Shown: positions 46,192 through 58,042, counted from the stretch's first letter. The stretch: 64,000 nt of DNA from Desertivirga arenae (GCF_017355785.1 NZ_JAFEWE010000005.1:346406-410405), one strand, 5' to 3'. Numbers and translations: made by a program. Notes: generated by a model from the sequence alone, not told the origin.

Positions 46192-48471
46192 TTATTTACT
46201 CATGTAATAAGTGAGTTCTCCTCCTTGTATCAGGTCAGGAAACTTCAACTTATAGTCTTCTACTACCTTGCCATTAAACATTACCTTCTTAACATGCACA
46301 TTCTTAACAGACTGATTAATAGCCTGCACCCGGAGGGTTTTTCCGTTGCCCAATTGTATCAGAGCTGACTTGATGGCGGGACTCCCAAGCCAATACTCAT
46401 CTGAAGCAGGTGCCACAGGGTAAAAACCTAATGAACTAAAAATATACCAGGCGCTCATCTGCCCGCAATCATCGTTTCCTCCAAGGCCGTCCGGACCATT
46501 GTGATATTGATTCTTCAGGATCATCCGAATCTTCTCCTGCGTTTTCCGAGGCTGTCCAACGATGTTGTAAAGGTAAGCTACGTGGTGGGCGGGCTCATTT
46601 CCGTGAACATAGTTTCCAATAATACCTTCCCGGGTGATGTCTTCAGTATGTGCAAAAAACTCATCGGGCAAATGCATACTGAATAGAGAATCCAGGTAGC
46701 GTTCAAGTCGCGCCTTCCCTCCCATTAACGTCATCATTCCCTCAGGATCGTGAGGCACGTACAAGCTGAAGTTCCAGGCATTTCCTTCTATAAATCCCTG
46801 CCCATCTGTTTTCAATACATCAAAGTCTTTTTTGAAACTGCCATCAGCCATTTTCGGTCTCATAAATCCTATGCCCGGGTCGTATACATTCTTCCAGTTT
46901 CCTGCCCTTTTGATAAATGTATTGTAAACATCTGTCTTGCCTAGCTTTTTAGCTAGCTGAGCTATGCACCAGTCGTCATACGCATATTCTAAAGTATTAG
47001 ACACCGAAGTACCGGAGTACTCTGATGGTAGATACCCTTTATCTATATAATGGCCGATACCTTCATAATTTCTGCTATTTGCAGTTTTCACGCAAGCTTC
47101 AAGTGCAGCCATTGCATCACCCTTATACACCCCTTTTAGTATTGCATCTGCAACAACAGATACACTATGGTAGCCACTCATGCACCAGTTGTCATTTGCA
47201 TAATGAGACCAGATAGGTAACATCGGCAATGCACTTTGCTGATAATGAGCCATCATAGAGGCCACCATGTCGGCATTTCTGGACGGGTTAATTAGATTTA
47301 AATAAGGATGAAAAGCCCTGAAGGTATCCCATAGAGAGAATGATGTATAGTTTGTAAAGCCTTTAGCCTGGTGCACTTCCTGATCCAAACCCTTATACTC
47401 GCCGTTTACGTCCATATAAACAGTTGGCATTAAGGCGGCATGATACATTGCAGTGTAAAAATTAATTTTATCCTCCCGGGTTGGAACATCAACGATAATC
47501 TTGTTAAGCTCATTCTCCCAAAGATTCTGCCCTTCCTGACGAACACGATCAAAGTTCCAATGAGGCACTTCTTGCTGCATGTTCTGCAGGGCGTTACGCA
47601 TACTAACCGGACTTATGGCAAACTTGACTTGCACCTGCTCTGCACCCGCGGTTGAAAAATCAAAATGCATACGAAGTTTACGGCCCGCCAGGTCAGGAAA
47701 ATTCTCTGTTTGATTGAACTTGCGCCAGAAGCCCCTGTAAACCTGGTTCTGTTCGCCGTTCCTGCTGCCATAACTTTTAAAAGGCTTGGAGAAAGCCATA
47801 GCAAAGTAAACCGTACGCGTCCTTGCCCAACCAGTTGTTTGTCTAAAACCTGTTATCAGGGTATCATTCACTACCCTGACTACAGTCCAAACATTCTTAT
47901 CCTCATAATTATAGATGCCTGCTGTCAGATCAAAGATAATATGAGCATCATCTGCTTTCGGAAAGGTATAGCGATGAAACCCAACCCGGGTACTTGTAGT
48001 AAGCTCTGCCAGAATATTTTTCTCATCCAGCTTCACTTTATAATAGTTCGCTTCAGCCTGTTCGTTTGCATGATTAAAACGCGAGCGATAGCCATTCTCA
48101 GGATGATCTGCAGTACCTGGGTTAAGTTGGACAGGACCAACGGTCGGCATGATCAGGAAATCTCCAAGATCAGAATGACCGGTGCCACTGAAATGGGTGT
48201 GACTAAAACCAACAATAGTTTTATCGGAGTACTGATATCCGGAGCAATACTTATACACGTCAGGATTATACTTTCCACCTACAGAATAAGGTATCGTATC
48301 AGTATCAGGACTTAATTGAACGGCTCCAAATGGGACTGTTGCTCCCGGAAAAGTATGCCCCATTTTAGCAGTTCCTATAATTGGTTTAACATACTGCACC
48401 AGCGACTTCTGCGCAGAGGAAGCCAATGGAGTTAATGCTAAGAGAAAAAGAGCTTTGAGAACTGTCTTCAT
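46192..48471 (-). CDS. GH92 alpha-mannosidase (GNEPxHH type)
   Basis: 759 residues, signal peptide to about 20. It is a GH92 calcium-dependent exo-alpha-mannosidase: the N-terminal beta domain opens with YVKPIIGTAKMGHTFPGA, and the catalytic domain has FIEGNAWNFSLYVPHD, HGNEPAHH and GNDDCGQMSAWYIFSSLGF. The GNEPxHH form is the one seen in alpha-1,2-type members. It is the last gene of the glycosidase operon, 10 bases after the BSP gene. Confidence 0.93.
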   Translation of the reverse strand: MKTVLKALFLLALTPLASSAQKSLVQYVKPIIGTAKMGHTFPGATVPFGAVQLSPDTDTIPYSVGGKYNPDVYKYCSGYQYSDKTIVGFSHTHFSGTGHSDLGDFLIMPTVGPVQLNPGTADHPENGYRSRFNHANEQAEANYYKVKLDEKNILAELTTSTRVGFHRYTFPKADDAHIIFDLTAGIYNYEDKNVWTVVRVVNDTLITGFRQTTGWARTRTVYFAMAFSKPFKSYGSRNGEQNQVYRGFWRKFNQTENFPDLAGRKLRMHFDFSTAGAEQVQVKFAISPVSMRNALQNMQQEVPHWNFDRVRQEGQNLWENELNKIIVDVPTREDKINFYTAMYHAALMPTVYMDVNGEYKGLDQEVHQAKGFTNYTSFSLWDTFRAFHPYLNLINPSRNADMVASMMAHYQQSALPMLPIWSHYANDNWCMSGYHSVSVVADAILKGVYKGDAMAALEACVKTANSRNYEGIGHYIDKGYLPSEYSGTSVSNTLEYAYDDWCIAQLAKKLGKTDVYNTFIKRAGNWKNVYDPGIGFMRPKMADGSFKKDFDVLKTDGQGFIEGNAWNFSLYVPHDPEGMMTLMGGKARLERYLDSLFSMHLPDEFFAHTEDITREGIIGNYVHGNEPAHHVAYLYNIVGQPRKTQEKIRMILKNQYHNGPDGLGGNDDCGQMSAWYIFSSLGFYPVAPASDEYWLGSPAIKSALIQLGNGKTLRVQAINQSVKNVHVKKVMFNGKVVEDYKLKFPDLIQGGELTYYMSK

Positions 48472-48481
48472 CCTACCACCT

Positions 48482-49198
48482 TTAAATCACCGGATTTTTG
48501 CCATAATTGCTCCATAACTCGTCGATCGTTTTTCCTGTTTGATCTTTCCAAAAGGAATCACTATAGGTTTTCGTTCTCATGGCATTATCCAGCTTTTTAA
48601 CCAGCCCTTTTTTCACATTCTTTTCCATCCAGTAGAAAAAGCGGGCGGTAATACGATAGGCATTTGTATAGGATTGGGATGCTTTATAGTCAGGCACGCT
48701 CCATCCTGCCCCTTTATTGTCTACCCCCATTGTTAAACGTACATAGTCTGCAATTCCTTCGGTTACCCAGCCAGGACCGGCGCCGCCAGGATAACTTTGA
48801 ACCAGGTGCATCACCTCGTGAGTAACTACGTCAATATCGCCGGGATTTTTATCAAACCAGGCAGGATTAAACCGAATAGTTCTACCGGCCGCTGCAGCGA
48901 CGCCATCATAACCAGGATCTATCACAAAAAAGACAGAGTCGGTAGTGTTCTTATTATACATCTTTGCCTCTTTCGGATACACCTCGAAAAAAACATCCTT
49001 AAGCCTATTAGTCACAGACTCACTGAAATCCGGCTGCATGCTAACAAATACCAGCGTGTACTTACCTTTTTTTGTGGTGTCAGACACCGCGATCTTACTC
49101 CTGTCTATATATTCCCAATTATCCTGGGCCAGGGCCGAAAAACCGATGAATGAAAGAAAAATAGAAAAAAGCGTCTGTTTGAATTTTATCTTAAGCAT
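48482..49198 (-). CDS. basic secretory protein (BSP) family putative metallopeptidase
   Basis: 238 residues with a signal peptide (to about 24, SALAQ). It carries the BSP-family zinc-peptidase motif THEVMHLVQSY and WVTEGIADYVR downstream. Plant relatives are defence-associated; the bacterial role is not established. Sitting between two GH92 genes, it may cleave the protein part of a mannosylated glycoprotein (inference). Confidence 0.88.
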   Translation of the reverse strand: MLKIKFKQTLFSIFLSFIGFSALAQDNWEYIDRSKIAVSDTTKKGKYTLVFVSMQPDFSESVTNRLKDVFFEVYPKEAKMYNKNTTDSVFFVIDPGYDGVAAAAGRTIRFNPAWFDKNPGDIDVVTHEVMHLVQSYPGGAGPGWVTEGIADYVRLTMGVDNKGAGWSVPDYKASQSYTNAYRITARFFYWMEKNVKKGLVKKLDNAMRTKTYSDSFWKDQTGKTIDELWSNYGKNPVI

Positions 49199-49273
49199 GG
49201 GTTGAATTGTTTTACAATTGTTTTTTATACCGCCCGGCGGTTTAATCTTTTGAAGATTTGAAATTTGTTTTTT

Positions 49274-51598
49274 TTACTGCGCAGTTGCTTCAAGTGAATA
49301 AGAATAAGGAACGGAAGACTGACCTGTACCACGAGCTTTGTTTGGTTCTGACTGCATTTCCACATTCAATTTTCCTCCTTTGATAATTGCCTCGTGACCG
49401 ATCCAGTTCTTTTCGTATCCTTTACCGTTTAAATTTACTTTCCTGATATATCTGTTCGAGTCGCTGTTACCCGGTGCAGTAATTTCAAATACCTTCCCAT
49501 TCTCAAGCTTTAAACTAACCTTGTCAAATAAGGGGGCTCCCAAAACATATTGGTCTGTTGCAGGACAAACAGGGTAAAAACCAAGGGCAGAAAAAACATA
49601 CCAGGCCGAGGTTTGTCCATTATCCTCGTCACCGCAATAACCATCGGGAGTCGGTTTATAAAGACGGTTCAACACTTCCCTAACCCAATACTGGGCTTTC
49701 CATGGCGCACCTGAATAATTATACAAATAGATCATATGCTGAATTGGCTGATTACCATGTGCATACTGGCCCATGTTCGCGATTTGCATTTCCCTGATCT
49801 CGTGGATAACGCCTCCATAATAGCTGTCATCAAAAAGTGGCGGCATCGCAAATACTGAATCCAACATACCAGTGAACTTCTCTTTGCCTCCCATTAATTG
49901 TATAAGCCCATTGATATCATGGAATACACTCCAGCTGTAATGCCAGCTATTTCCTTCAGTAAAGGCATCACCCCATTTTAAAGGGTTAAAAGGACGCTGG
50001 AACGAACCGTCTTTATTTTTCCCTCTCATGAGATTCGTTTCGGGGTCAAAGAGGTTCTTATAATTCTGACTCCGCTTGGCATAAAGCTCTATTTCCTCTT
50101 TCGGACGCTTCAATGCTTTCGCCAGCTGATAAATTGCAAAATCATCGTAGGCATATTCAAGTGTACGCGCAGCGTTTTCATTAATATCAACATCATAAGG
50201 AACGTAGCCCAGTTTATTATAATACTGAACACCTTTACGTCCTACCGCAGTCATAGGTCCTTCATTGTTGGCACCGTGGATCAAAGCCTCGTAAAGCTTC
50301 TCAATATCGTATCCTCTTAATCCTTTTATATAGGCATCGGCAACCACCGAAGCGGAGTTATTACCAACCATAATATCAGCAAAACCAGGACTACTCCATT
50401 CTGGTAGAAATCCACCTTCTTTATAATCATTGATGAGTCCCTCCTGCATTTCTTTGTTAATTGAAGGGTACATCAAATTCAGAAAAGGGTATAAGGCACG
50501 AAAGGTATCCCAGAATCCAGTTCCACCGAACATATAACCTGGTAACACCTGACCATTGTAGGGACTATAATGAACGATCTTTCCTTCCCCATTTACTTCG
50601 TATAGCTTGTTTGGGAAGAATAAGGTGCGGTAAAGACAGGAATAGAATGTCTTACGCTGTTCCTCGCTGCCTCCTTCTACCTGCAGGCGTCCAAGTTTTT
50701 CATTCCAGGCTTTGCGGCCCTTCGCTGCAAGTTGATCAAAAGAATCGTTTCCCAGTTCCTTCAGATTAAGCTCGGCCTGTTCTGCGCTGATAAAAGACGA
50801 CGATACTTTGGCATAAACGGGGTCGGATTTCCCTTTCACCGAGAACCCAACTATTGCGCCTACGTGATTTCCTTTGCGGTCGGTCTTATTCTTGAATCGT
50901 TGCTTACCTTCCCATACGGAATAATTGCTAAAGGGCTTGCTGAACACAATGCTGAAGTAATTTCTAAAATTCTTCAAATTGCCCCTGCTGTATTTTGTCG
51001 AATAGCCTATGATCATTCTTTTTTCCGGAATGATCTTCACTTCTGATCCCGCATCAAAAGCATCGAGCACAACGAAGGAACTATCGCTTTTTGAAAAACT
51101 GAACCTGAACATTGCAGCCCGTTCTGTAGGAGTAACTTCAGCAGTAACGTCGTGGTCTGCAAGATATACGCTGTAATAATAGGGTTTTACTGTCTCCGCC
51201 TTATGCGAAAACCAACTGGCTCGTTCTTCCTGATCGAAAACCGCTTTTCCACTTACCGGCATGAGCGAGAATTGTCCATAATCATTCATCCAGGGAGAAG
51301 GCTGATGCGTTTGTTTGATTCCTCTGATCTTGTCAGCACTGTAAGTATATTGCCAGCCATCGCCGTTTCTGCCGGTCTGGGCTGTCCACATATTCATACC
51401 CCAGGGGAGGCCGATAGCCGGATAGGTGTTACCATTAGAAAGATCGCCTTTTGAATCTGTCCCCATCAGGGGATTAACATAATCAACCGGATCAGAAATC
51501 TTCTTCTGAGCAGAGACAGAAGTAAAACCAAGAAATGATACGAGAATACTAAAAGCGAAAATCTGTATTTTCACTTGAGGGAGCTTGTGAAGACTCAT
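49274..51598 (-). CDS. GH92 family glycosidase (GNQPIQH type)
   Basis: 774 residues, signal peptide to about 30. GH92 fold: YVNPLMGTDSKGDLSNGNTYPA at the N-terminus (written here in part), FTEGNSWHYSWSVFHD, HGNQPIQH and GDEDNGQTSAWYVFSALGF in the catalytic domain. The GNQPIQH segment differs from the GNEPAHH of the neighbouring paralogue, so its linkage specificity probably differs. It lies 75 bases before the BSP gene and 110 bases after the GH43 gene. Confidence 0.92.
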   Translation of the reverse strand: MSLHKLPQVKIQIFAFSILVSFLGFTSVSAQKKISDPVDYVNPLMGTDSKGDLSNGNTYPAIGLPWGMNMWTAQTGRNGDGWQYTYSADKIRGIKQTHQPSPWMNDYGQFSLMPVSGKAVFDQEERASWFSHKAETVKPYYYSVYLADHDVTAEVTPTERAAMFRFSFSKSDSSFVVLDAFDAGSEVKIIPEKRMIIGYSTKYSRGNLKNFRNYFSIVFSKPFSNYSVWEGKQRFKNKTDRKGNHVGAIVGFSVKGKSDPVYAKVSSSFISAEQAELNLKELGNDSFDQLAAKGRKAWNEKLGRLQVEGGSEEQRKTFYSCLYRTLFFPNKLYEVNGEGKIVHYSPYNGQVLPGYMFGGTGFWDTFRALYPFLNLMYPSINKEMQEGLINDYKEGGFLPEWSSPGFADIMVGNNSASVVADAYIKGLRGYDIEKLYEALIHGANNEGPMTAVGRKGVQYYNKLGYVPYDVDINENAARTLEYAYDDFAIYQLAKALKRPKEEIELYAKRSQNYKNLFDPETNLMRGKNKDGSFQRPFNPLKWGDAFTEGNSWHYSWSVFHDINGLIQLMGGKEKFTGMLDSVFAMPPLFDDSYYGGVIHEIREMQIANMGQYAHGNQPIQHMIYLYNYSGAPWKAQYWVREVLNRLYKPTPDGYCGDEDNGQTSAWYVFSALGFYPVCPATDQYVLGAPLFDKVSLKLENGKVFEITAPGNSDSNRYIRKVNLNGKGYEKNWIGHEAIIKGGKLNVEMQSEPNKARGTGQSSVPYSYSLEATAQ

Positions 51599-51708
51599 AA
51601 AAAGAGAAGGTGATTAATTAACAGAAAGTATAAATTTAATATCTTTCCTCTATCCTTCCTGTTAATAGAGGTACAATGAATTGTTAATGAAAACTAAATG
51701 CAGGGGAA

Positions 51709-52725
51709 TTATTTCCTTTTTCCGACACCCTGATGAGTGATTTTTACAGGAAGGATAAAGCCCTTCTCGTCAAAGCTCATTTTATCGATACAAGTAACAC
51801 GATGATTAGCATCAGTCTCACCCAAAGGACGTCGGTGATAAACAATGTACCACTCATCTTTTCCGGGTACCTGGATTACGGAATGATGTCCGGCTCCGGT
51901 AGCAACATTTGCATCTTGTTGCAATACCGTTCCTATGCGTTCAAAGGGGCCAAAAGGAGAATCTGCAATCGCATAAGCCACACGGTAATCCGGACCACCC
52001 CAGCCGCCTTCTGACCACATAAAGTAGTATTTGGAATTCCGTATAAACATAAAGGGACCTTCAACATATCCTTTAGGAGTAATTTCGCGGAAAATATTTC
52101 CATCCGCCCATGCAGTGAATCCTGTAAAATCGCTTTTCAATTTCACCATATTACACCGACCCCATCCGCCATAGATCATATAATACTGCCCATCCTTGTC
52201 ATGGAAGACAAACTGATCAATAGGTTGTGCACGGTTATTTATTTTATCAAGGAGAGGCTTTCCTAAATAATCCCGGAACGGACCTTCCGGTTTATCAGAA
52301 ACAGCTACCCCGATTCCCCCTGTTTCCTGCTCATTTTGTATATCATTTGCAGAAAAGAAGAGATAGTACTTTTTATCTTTTTTAACAATACTTGGTGCCC
52401 ACATTGCTCTTCGGGCCCATTTTATCGAGGCCGTGTCAATGATCCGGGAATGTTTTTTCCAGGTAATAAGGTCTTTAGAAGAAAAAGCATCCATAAATAC
52501 CTGATCCTCGTACGGAGCTGAATAAGTGGGATAAATCCAGTACTTTTTATCAAAGACTACTCCTTCTGGATCAGCATACCATCCTGGAAATACAGGGTTT
52601 CCTTGATTTTTGGCTCCAGACTTGATATTTTGAGAGAAACAGTCTTTGGCTGGATTAATAAGAAAAGCAAACAAAAGAAGCTTTTTTGCTGCAGGATGTG
52701 AATTCGAAAGGATTTTTGTTAGCAT
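51709..52725 (-). CDS. GH43-family glycoside hydrolase
   Basis: 338 residues from the ATG at 52725 (a TTG at 52752 is rejected). Signal peptide, then a five-bladed propeller: WYADPEGVVFDKKYWIY gives the base Asp, QFVFHDKDGQYYMIY the middle Asp, and GYVEGPFMF the acid Glu. Usual substrates are arabinosides, xylosides or galactans; within a mannosidase operon the target side chain is uncertain. It is the first gene of the leftward operon, preceded by a -7 box. Confidence 0.9.
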   Translation of the reverse strand: MLTKILSNSHPAAKKLLLFAFLINPAKDCFSQNIKSGAKNQGNPVFPGWYADPEGVVFDKKYWIYPTYSAPYEDQVFMDAFSSKDLITWKKHSRIIDTASIKWARRAMWAPSIVKKDKKYYLFFSANDIQNEQETGGIGVAVSDKPEGPFRDYLGKPLLDKINNRAQPIDQFVFHDKDGQYYMIYGGWGRCNMVKLKSDFTGFTAWADGNIFREITPKGYVEGPFMFIRNSKYYFMWSEGGWGGPDYRVAYAIADSPFGPFERIGTVLQQDANVATGAGHHSVIQVPGKDEWYIVYHRRPLGETDANHRVTCIDKMSFDEKGFILPVKITHQGVGKRK

Positions 52726-52774
52726 ATAATTTGGCTTTTGGTGCGTAGACAAAGGCGAAAAAGACTTTCAGAAA

Positions 52775-52782
52775 CAAACCTA
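52775..52782 (-). promoter_or_regulatory. candidate -7 element of the glycosidase operon
   Basis: TAGGTTTG on the minus strand fits TAnnTTTG and lies 49 bases before the GH43 ATG. The -33 region (TTTTAG, about 19 bases further up) is only partly consensus. Confidence 0.45.
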
Positions 52783-52929
52783 TAAAAACAAATCCACATT
52801 GCTAAAACGTTTAAGTAAATATTCAAATTTTTTTTCCACTCCTATCATTAATGGAATCAATAGAGTTGCAGATGGATGAACGAGACGAAAAGGTTAAGGA
52901 TAGCTTTTCAAGGCGATCTAAATAAGAAG

Positions 52930-52949
52930 GCCCTGGGAAAAACCAGGGC
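52930..52949 (-). terminator. terminator after alanine dehydrogenase
   Basis: A perfect 7-bp stem GCCCTGG (52930-52936) / CCAGGGC (52943-52949) with a 6-base loop, then CTTCTTATTT on the minus strand. It lies 34 bases after the stop. Confidence 0.65.
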
Positions 52950-52983
52950 GCTTAAAATTACTGTATCTTCTTGTTTTATAAAA

Positions 52984-54108
52984 TCAAACCCCTTGTGCGG
53001 TAAAAACCTCTGAAACATCAGTAAAAGGCAGATCGAGTGCCTCTGCAACCGCAGCATAACAAAGTTTACCCTCACAGGTATTAAGCCCGAGTTTCAAAGC
53101 ATTAGAACCTCCAATAGCTGCCTGTACACCTTTATCTGCTAAAGTAATAGCATAAGGCAGCGTTGCATTGGTTAATGCCAAAGTAGAAGTACGCGGAACT
53201 GCTCCTGGCATATTTGCTACTGCGTAATGCAATACTCCTTCTTTGATATAAACAGGATTATCATGAGTGGTAACTCTGTCTACCGTCTCAAAAATTCCTC
53301 CCTGGTCGATAGCAATGTCGACAATAACAGAACCAGGTTCCATTGCAGCTACCATCTCCCTGCTTACCAATTTTGGAGCTGCAGCGCCCGGAATCAAAAC
53401 TGCTCCAATAGCCAGATCTGATTGCTTTATTGCCTCTGCAATGTTATAGCTGTTAGAAGCCAGCGTATGAATAGTGTTTCCAAAAATATCTTCAATCTCG
53501 CGTAAACGGTTAAGATTAAGATCAAGAATGGTCACATCTGCCCCCATTCCAACAGCTATACGTGCAGCGCTCGTACCAGCTACGCCTGCACCTATTATAC
53601 AAACTTTCGCTCTTTTAACTCCGGGTACTCCCGAAAGGAGAATCCCCTTCCCCCCTGAATGCTTCTCCAGAAACTGAGCACCTACCTGAACAGACATCCT
53701 GCCGGCAACTTCGCTCATAGGCGTTAATAGCGGCAAGGTTCTGTTAACTTCAATAGTTTCATAAGCAATTGCTGTTACTTCACTTCTCAGTAAAGCTTCA
53801 GTCAGGGCTTTATCCGCTGCCAAATGCAAATAAGTGAAAAGGATAAGGCCTGGTTTGAAAAAACCATATTCCTGGGCAATCGGCTCCTTCACTTTCATTA
53901 CCATCTCTACATCCCAGCATTCCTGAGCAGTGGCAGCAATGCGTGCACCAGCCTGCTCATAATCAGCATCTTTAAAATCTGCGCCTATTCCTGCTGTGCT
54001 TTGAACAATTATAGTATGTCCTTTTGCACTCAATGCCTTAACCCCCGCGGGACTCAGGGCCACACGGTTCTCATTGTTTTTAATCTCTTTAGGAACTCCA
54101 ATGATCAT
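52984..54108 (-). CDS. ald: alanine dehydrogenase
   Basis: 374 residues. It catalyses NAD-dependent interconversion of alanine with pyruvate and ammonia. The substrate-site Lys and His lie in MVMKVKEPI and FTYLHLA; the Rossmann motif [18 protein letters not shown] and the catalytic Asp in IDQGGIFE complete the family set. The length matches the usual 370-375 residues. It stands alone beside a peptidase and a peptide transporter, fitting amino-acid catabolism. Confidence 0.95.
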   Translation of the reverse strand: MIIGVPKEIKNNENRVALSPAGVKALSAKGHTIIVQSTAGIGADFKDADYEQAGARIAATAQECWDVEMVMKVKEPIAQEYGFFKPGLILFTYLHLAADKALTEALLRSEVTAIAYETIEVNRTLPLLTPMSEVAGRMSVQVGAQFLEKHSGGKGILLSGVPGVKRAKVCIIGAGVAGTSAARIAVGMGADVTILDLNLNRLREIEDIFGNTIHTLASNSYNIAEAIKQSDLAIGAVLIPGAAAPKLVSREMVAAMEPGSVIVDIAIDQGGIFETVDRVTTHDNPVYIKEGVLHYAVANMPGAVPRTSTLALTNATLPYAITLADKGVQAAIGGSNALKLGLNTCEGKLCYAAVAEALDLPFTDVSEVFTAQGV

Positions 54109-54227
54109 ATCTATTTAATTTATTCTCCGGGAGGTAAAGACATTTGAGTGTTCACAACACGAAGATGATTTTACAAAGGGAGGCGCCACCTGAATAACAG
54201 ATAAGCAACCTCCCAAGAATTCTATTA

Positions 54228-56381
54228 TTATTTCTTAATATCCAATTCAGCGATTATGTTCTTTGCTCCGCCTAACACATCAATACACCAAAGCACGTAT
54301 CTTGCATCTACACATATAGTTCGTTTGAAATTTCTGTCAAATGCGATGTCGCCAGACATTGCTTCCCAATTACCATCGAATGCAAGACCAATTAGCTCGC
54401 CTTTCCCGTTGATCACCGGCGAACCCGAGTTTCCACCTGTAATATCATTGTTTGTAATGAAGCCGACGGTAAGGGTACCATTGTTGCCGTATTGACCGAA
54501 GTTTTTGTTTTTGTATGCCTCAAGCAGATTAGCAGGAAGATCAAACTCTCCATCCTTAGGAACATACTTTGCAATCATTCCATCCATTGTAGTGGTGATA
54601 TTATAAGTAATACCATCCTTTGGAGAGTAGTTCTTTACATTTCCATATGAGATCCTCATGGTAGAGTTGGCATCGGGATAGATCGGCGAATTGCCATTTT
54701 TATCCAGCAAAGCCTTCAAATACGTATTGTCCAATTCAGCTTTTTCTTTATCGAAATCAATGAGGTAGGGATAAAGGTTCTCTTTCATATACCTCTCAGG
54801 AACTAAATTTGAAGCGTACTGATAGGCCGGATCTTTCTCCAACTGCTCCAGCGAAGGCTTCTTTACAAACTCCTGCAATCTAGCTGGCGATATTAAAGCT
54901 GATTTGGCCCAAAGATCTTCCGCATAGCTGGAGAAGGTAGGCTCAGCCGCATTTTTCCAGTACTTTTGAGTAATTTCTCTTATGAACTTTGGATGCTGTT
55001 CTTTAGGGATGTCCTCATAGAATGCGGCAAGGATCTTACTGAAGATTTTTTTATCAACTTGTTCATTATAAGAAGACTGATAATTAGCAACAAGACCATT
55101 TATGGCGTTTGAAGCTTTCGCTTTATCCTCAGCACTACCTTTCTCCATCACTGTTAGTGCCTGACGTAACTGCTGCACTACCCTAACCCAATCTGAGGCA
55201 AGTAAACCTTCTCCCAGATAAGTCCGATGTTTTGCATAAGGACGGTATTTAGCGTAGATGGATTGATAATCAGACATCAGGCCACTAAATTCAGGCTTCG
55301 AGGAAGTCCATTTAACAAAGTCAGCTTCCTGAGCTTGCTTTTCTTCAAAAACATGATGACTTTTCAATTGCTCTGTTTGACCGATGAAATATTTCCAGTA
55401 ATTAGCTACCTGAGCATATTTTGATGATAAGTTCAACCTGTACTGCAAGTCTTTATCCATCTGCTCTTTCCAGGCCTTCAGGCGGATATCCCTTAACTTT
55501 ACTATGGTTGGCGAAACTTCTTCTGTAGCTAAGGATACTCCATAAGATGTCAGGAACCTGTCAGTCCGTCCCGGATATCCGAAAATCATGGCAAAGTCGT
55601 CCTGCTTTACTCCTTTTATCGAAACCGGAAGGTGTTTTTTAGGAACATAAGGAACGTTTGTTTCTGAATACATGGCAGGCTTATTATCCTTTCCGGCATA
55701 AACTCTGAAAACAGAAAAGTCTCCCGTATGGCGCGGCCACTCCCAGTTATCTGTGTCGCCACCGAACTTTCCTATAGATTGTGGAGGTGTTCCAACCAGG
55801 CGAACGTCGTTGTATTTTTGATAAATAAACACAAAGAACTGATTAGCCTTGTAAAAATCTTTTACAACAGCCTCATAAGTTGTCCCTTTAACTGCCTCTT
55901 CAGCAATCTTTTGAGTTATTTCAGGCAATGCAGCCCTACGTTTTGCTTCCGGAACTGCAGCCAGAGCGGAATTCACTTTTGCCGTTACATCGTCCATTCG
56001 GACAAGGAAGTTTACAAATAAGCCTGGAATTGGCTTTTCTTCCGCATATGATTTAGCCCAGAATCCATTATCAAGAATATTGTTTTCAACAGTTGAGTTG
56101 GATGCAATCGCATCATATCCGCAATGATGATTGGTGAATAACAAGCCGGAGCGTGAAACAACTTCTGCTGTACAAAATCCGCCAAAAGAAACTATGGCAT
56201 CTTTGATACTCGCCTTATTTACGTTATACAAATCTTCTGGCGTTAATTTGAAGCCCTGTTTTTTCATGGCATCATAATTTTTACCGATAAGCATGGGAAT
56301 CCACATCCCCTCATCGGCATTTACATTGACCACTGCAAAAAACATTAGCAGCAGCATGCTCATCTTTTTTTTAATATTCAT
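54228..56381 (-). CDS. S46-family dipeptidyl-peptidase, DPP7-like
   Basis: 717 residues with a signal peptide (to about 23, VNADEG). Catalytic His in FTNHHCGYDA, Asp in the GDTDNWEWPRHTGDF region and Ser652 in GNSGSPVI. The residue 18 after the Ser is Gly670, as in DPP7 (hydrophobic P1), not Arg as in DPP11 (acidic P1). It releases dipeptides in the periplasm, which the POT transporter encoded directly upstream could import; the gap between the two genes is 27 bases. Confidence 0.94.
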   Translation of the reverse strand: MNIKKKMSMLLLMFFAVVNVNADEGMWIPMLIGKNYDAMKKQGFKLTPEDLYNVNKASIKDAIVSFGGFCTAEVVSRSGLLFTNHHCGYDAIASNSTVENNILDNGFWAKSYAEEKPIPGLFVNFLVRMDDVTAKVNSALAAVPEAKRRAALPEITQKIAEEAVKGTTYEAVVKDFYKANQFFVFIYQKYNDVRLVGTPPQSIGKFGGDTDNWEWPRHTGDFSVFRVYAGKDNKPAMYSETNVPYVPKKHLPVSIKGVKQDDFAMIFGYPGRTDRFLTSYGVSLATEEVSPTIVKLRDIRLKAWKEQMDKDLQYRLNLSSKYAQVANYWKYFIGQTEQLKSHHVFEEKQAQEADFVKWTSSKPEFSGLMSDYQSIYAKYRPYAKHRTYLGEGLLASDWVRVVQQLRQALTVMEKGSAEDKAKASNAINGLVANYQSSYNEQVDKKIFSKILAAFYEDIPKEQHPKFIREITQKYWKNAAEPTFSSYAEDLWAKSALISPARLQEFVKKPSLEQLEKDPAYQYASNLVPERYMKENLYPYLIDFDKEKAELDNTYLKALLDKNGNSPIYPDANSTMRISYGNVKNYSPKDGITYNITTTMDGMIAKYVPKDGEFDLPANLLEAYKNKNFGQYGNNGTLTVGFITNNDITGGNSGSPVINGKGELIGLAFDGNWEAMSGDIAFDRNFKRTICVDARYVLWCIDVLGGAKNIIAELDIKK

Positions 56382-56408
56382 TTCTATTGGTGTTATTACT
56401 ATTATAAA

Positions 56409-57929
<1,521 letters not shown>

Positions 57930-57948
57930 ATTTCTGTGTATTCAGCTG

Positions 57949-57956
57949 CAAACTTA
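57949..57956 (-). promoter_or_regulatory. candidate -7 element of the POT-peptidase operon
   Basis: TAAGTTTG, then C, on the minus strand fits TAnnTTTG(C) and ends 19 bases before the ATG. No good -33 box. Confidence 0.42.
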
Positions 57957-58042
57957 GTGCGATAGGCTAAGTAGAACTTGGACATCAATCACCTTTTATA
58001 GGACAATCGATCATTTTTTATTTAAAAGAAGTGTAAATGCTC

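Noticed and set aside
47665..48315. 216-codon plus-strand frame opposite a GH92 gene
   Set aside because: Antisense shadow of a clear GH92 reading frame; no recognisable domain and no promoter or terminator of its own.
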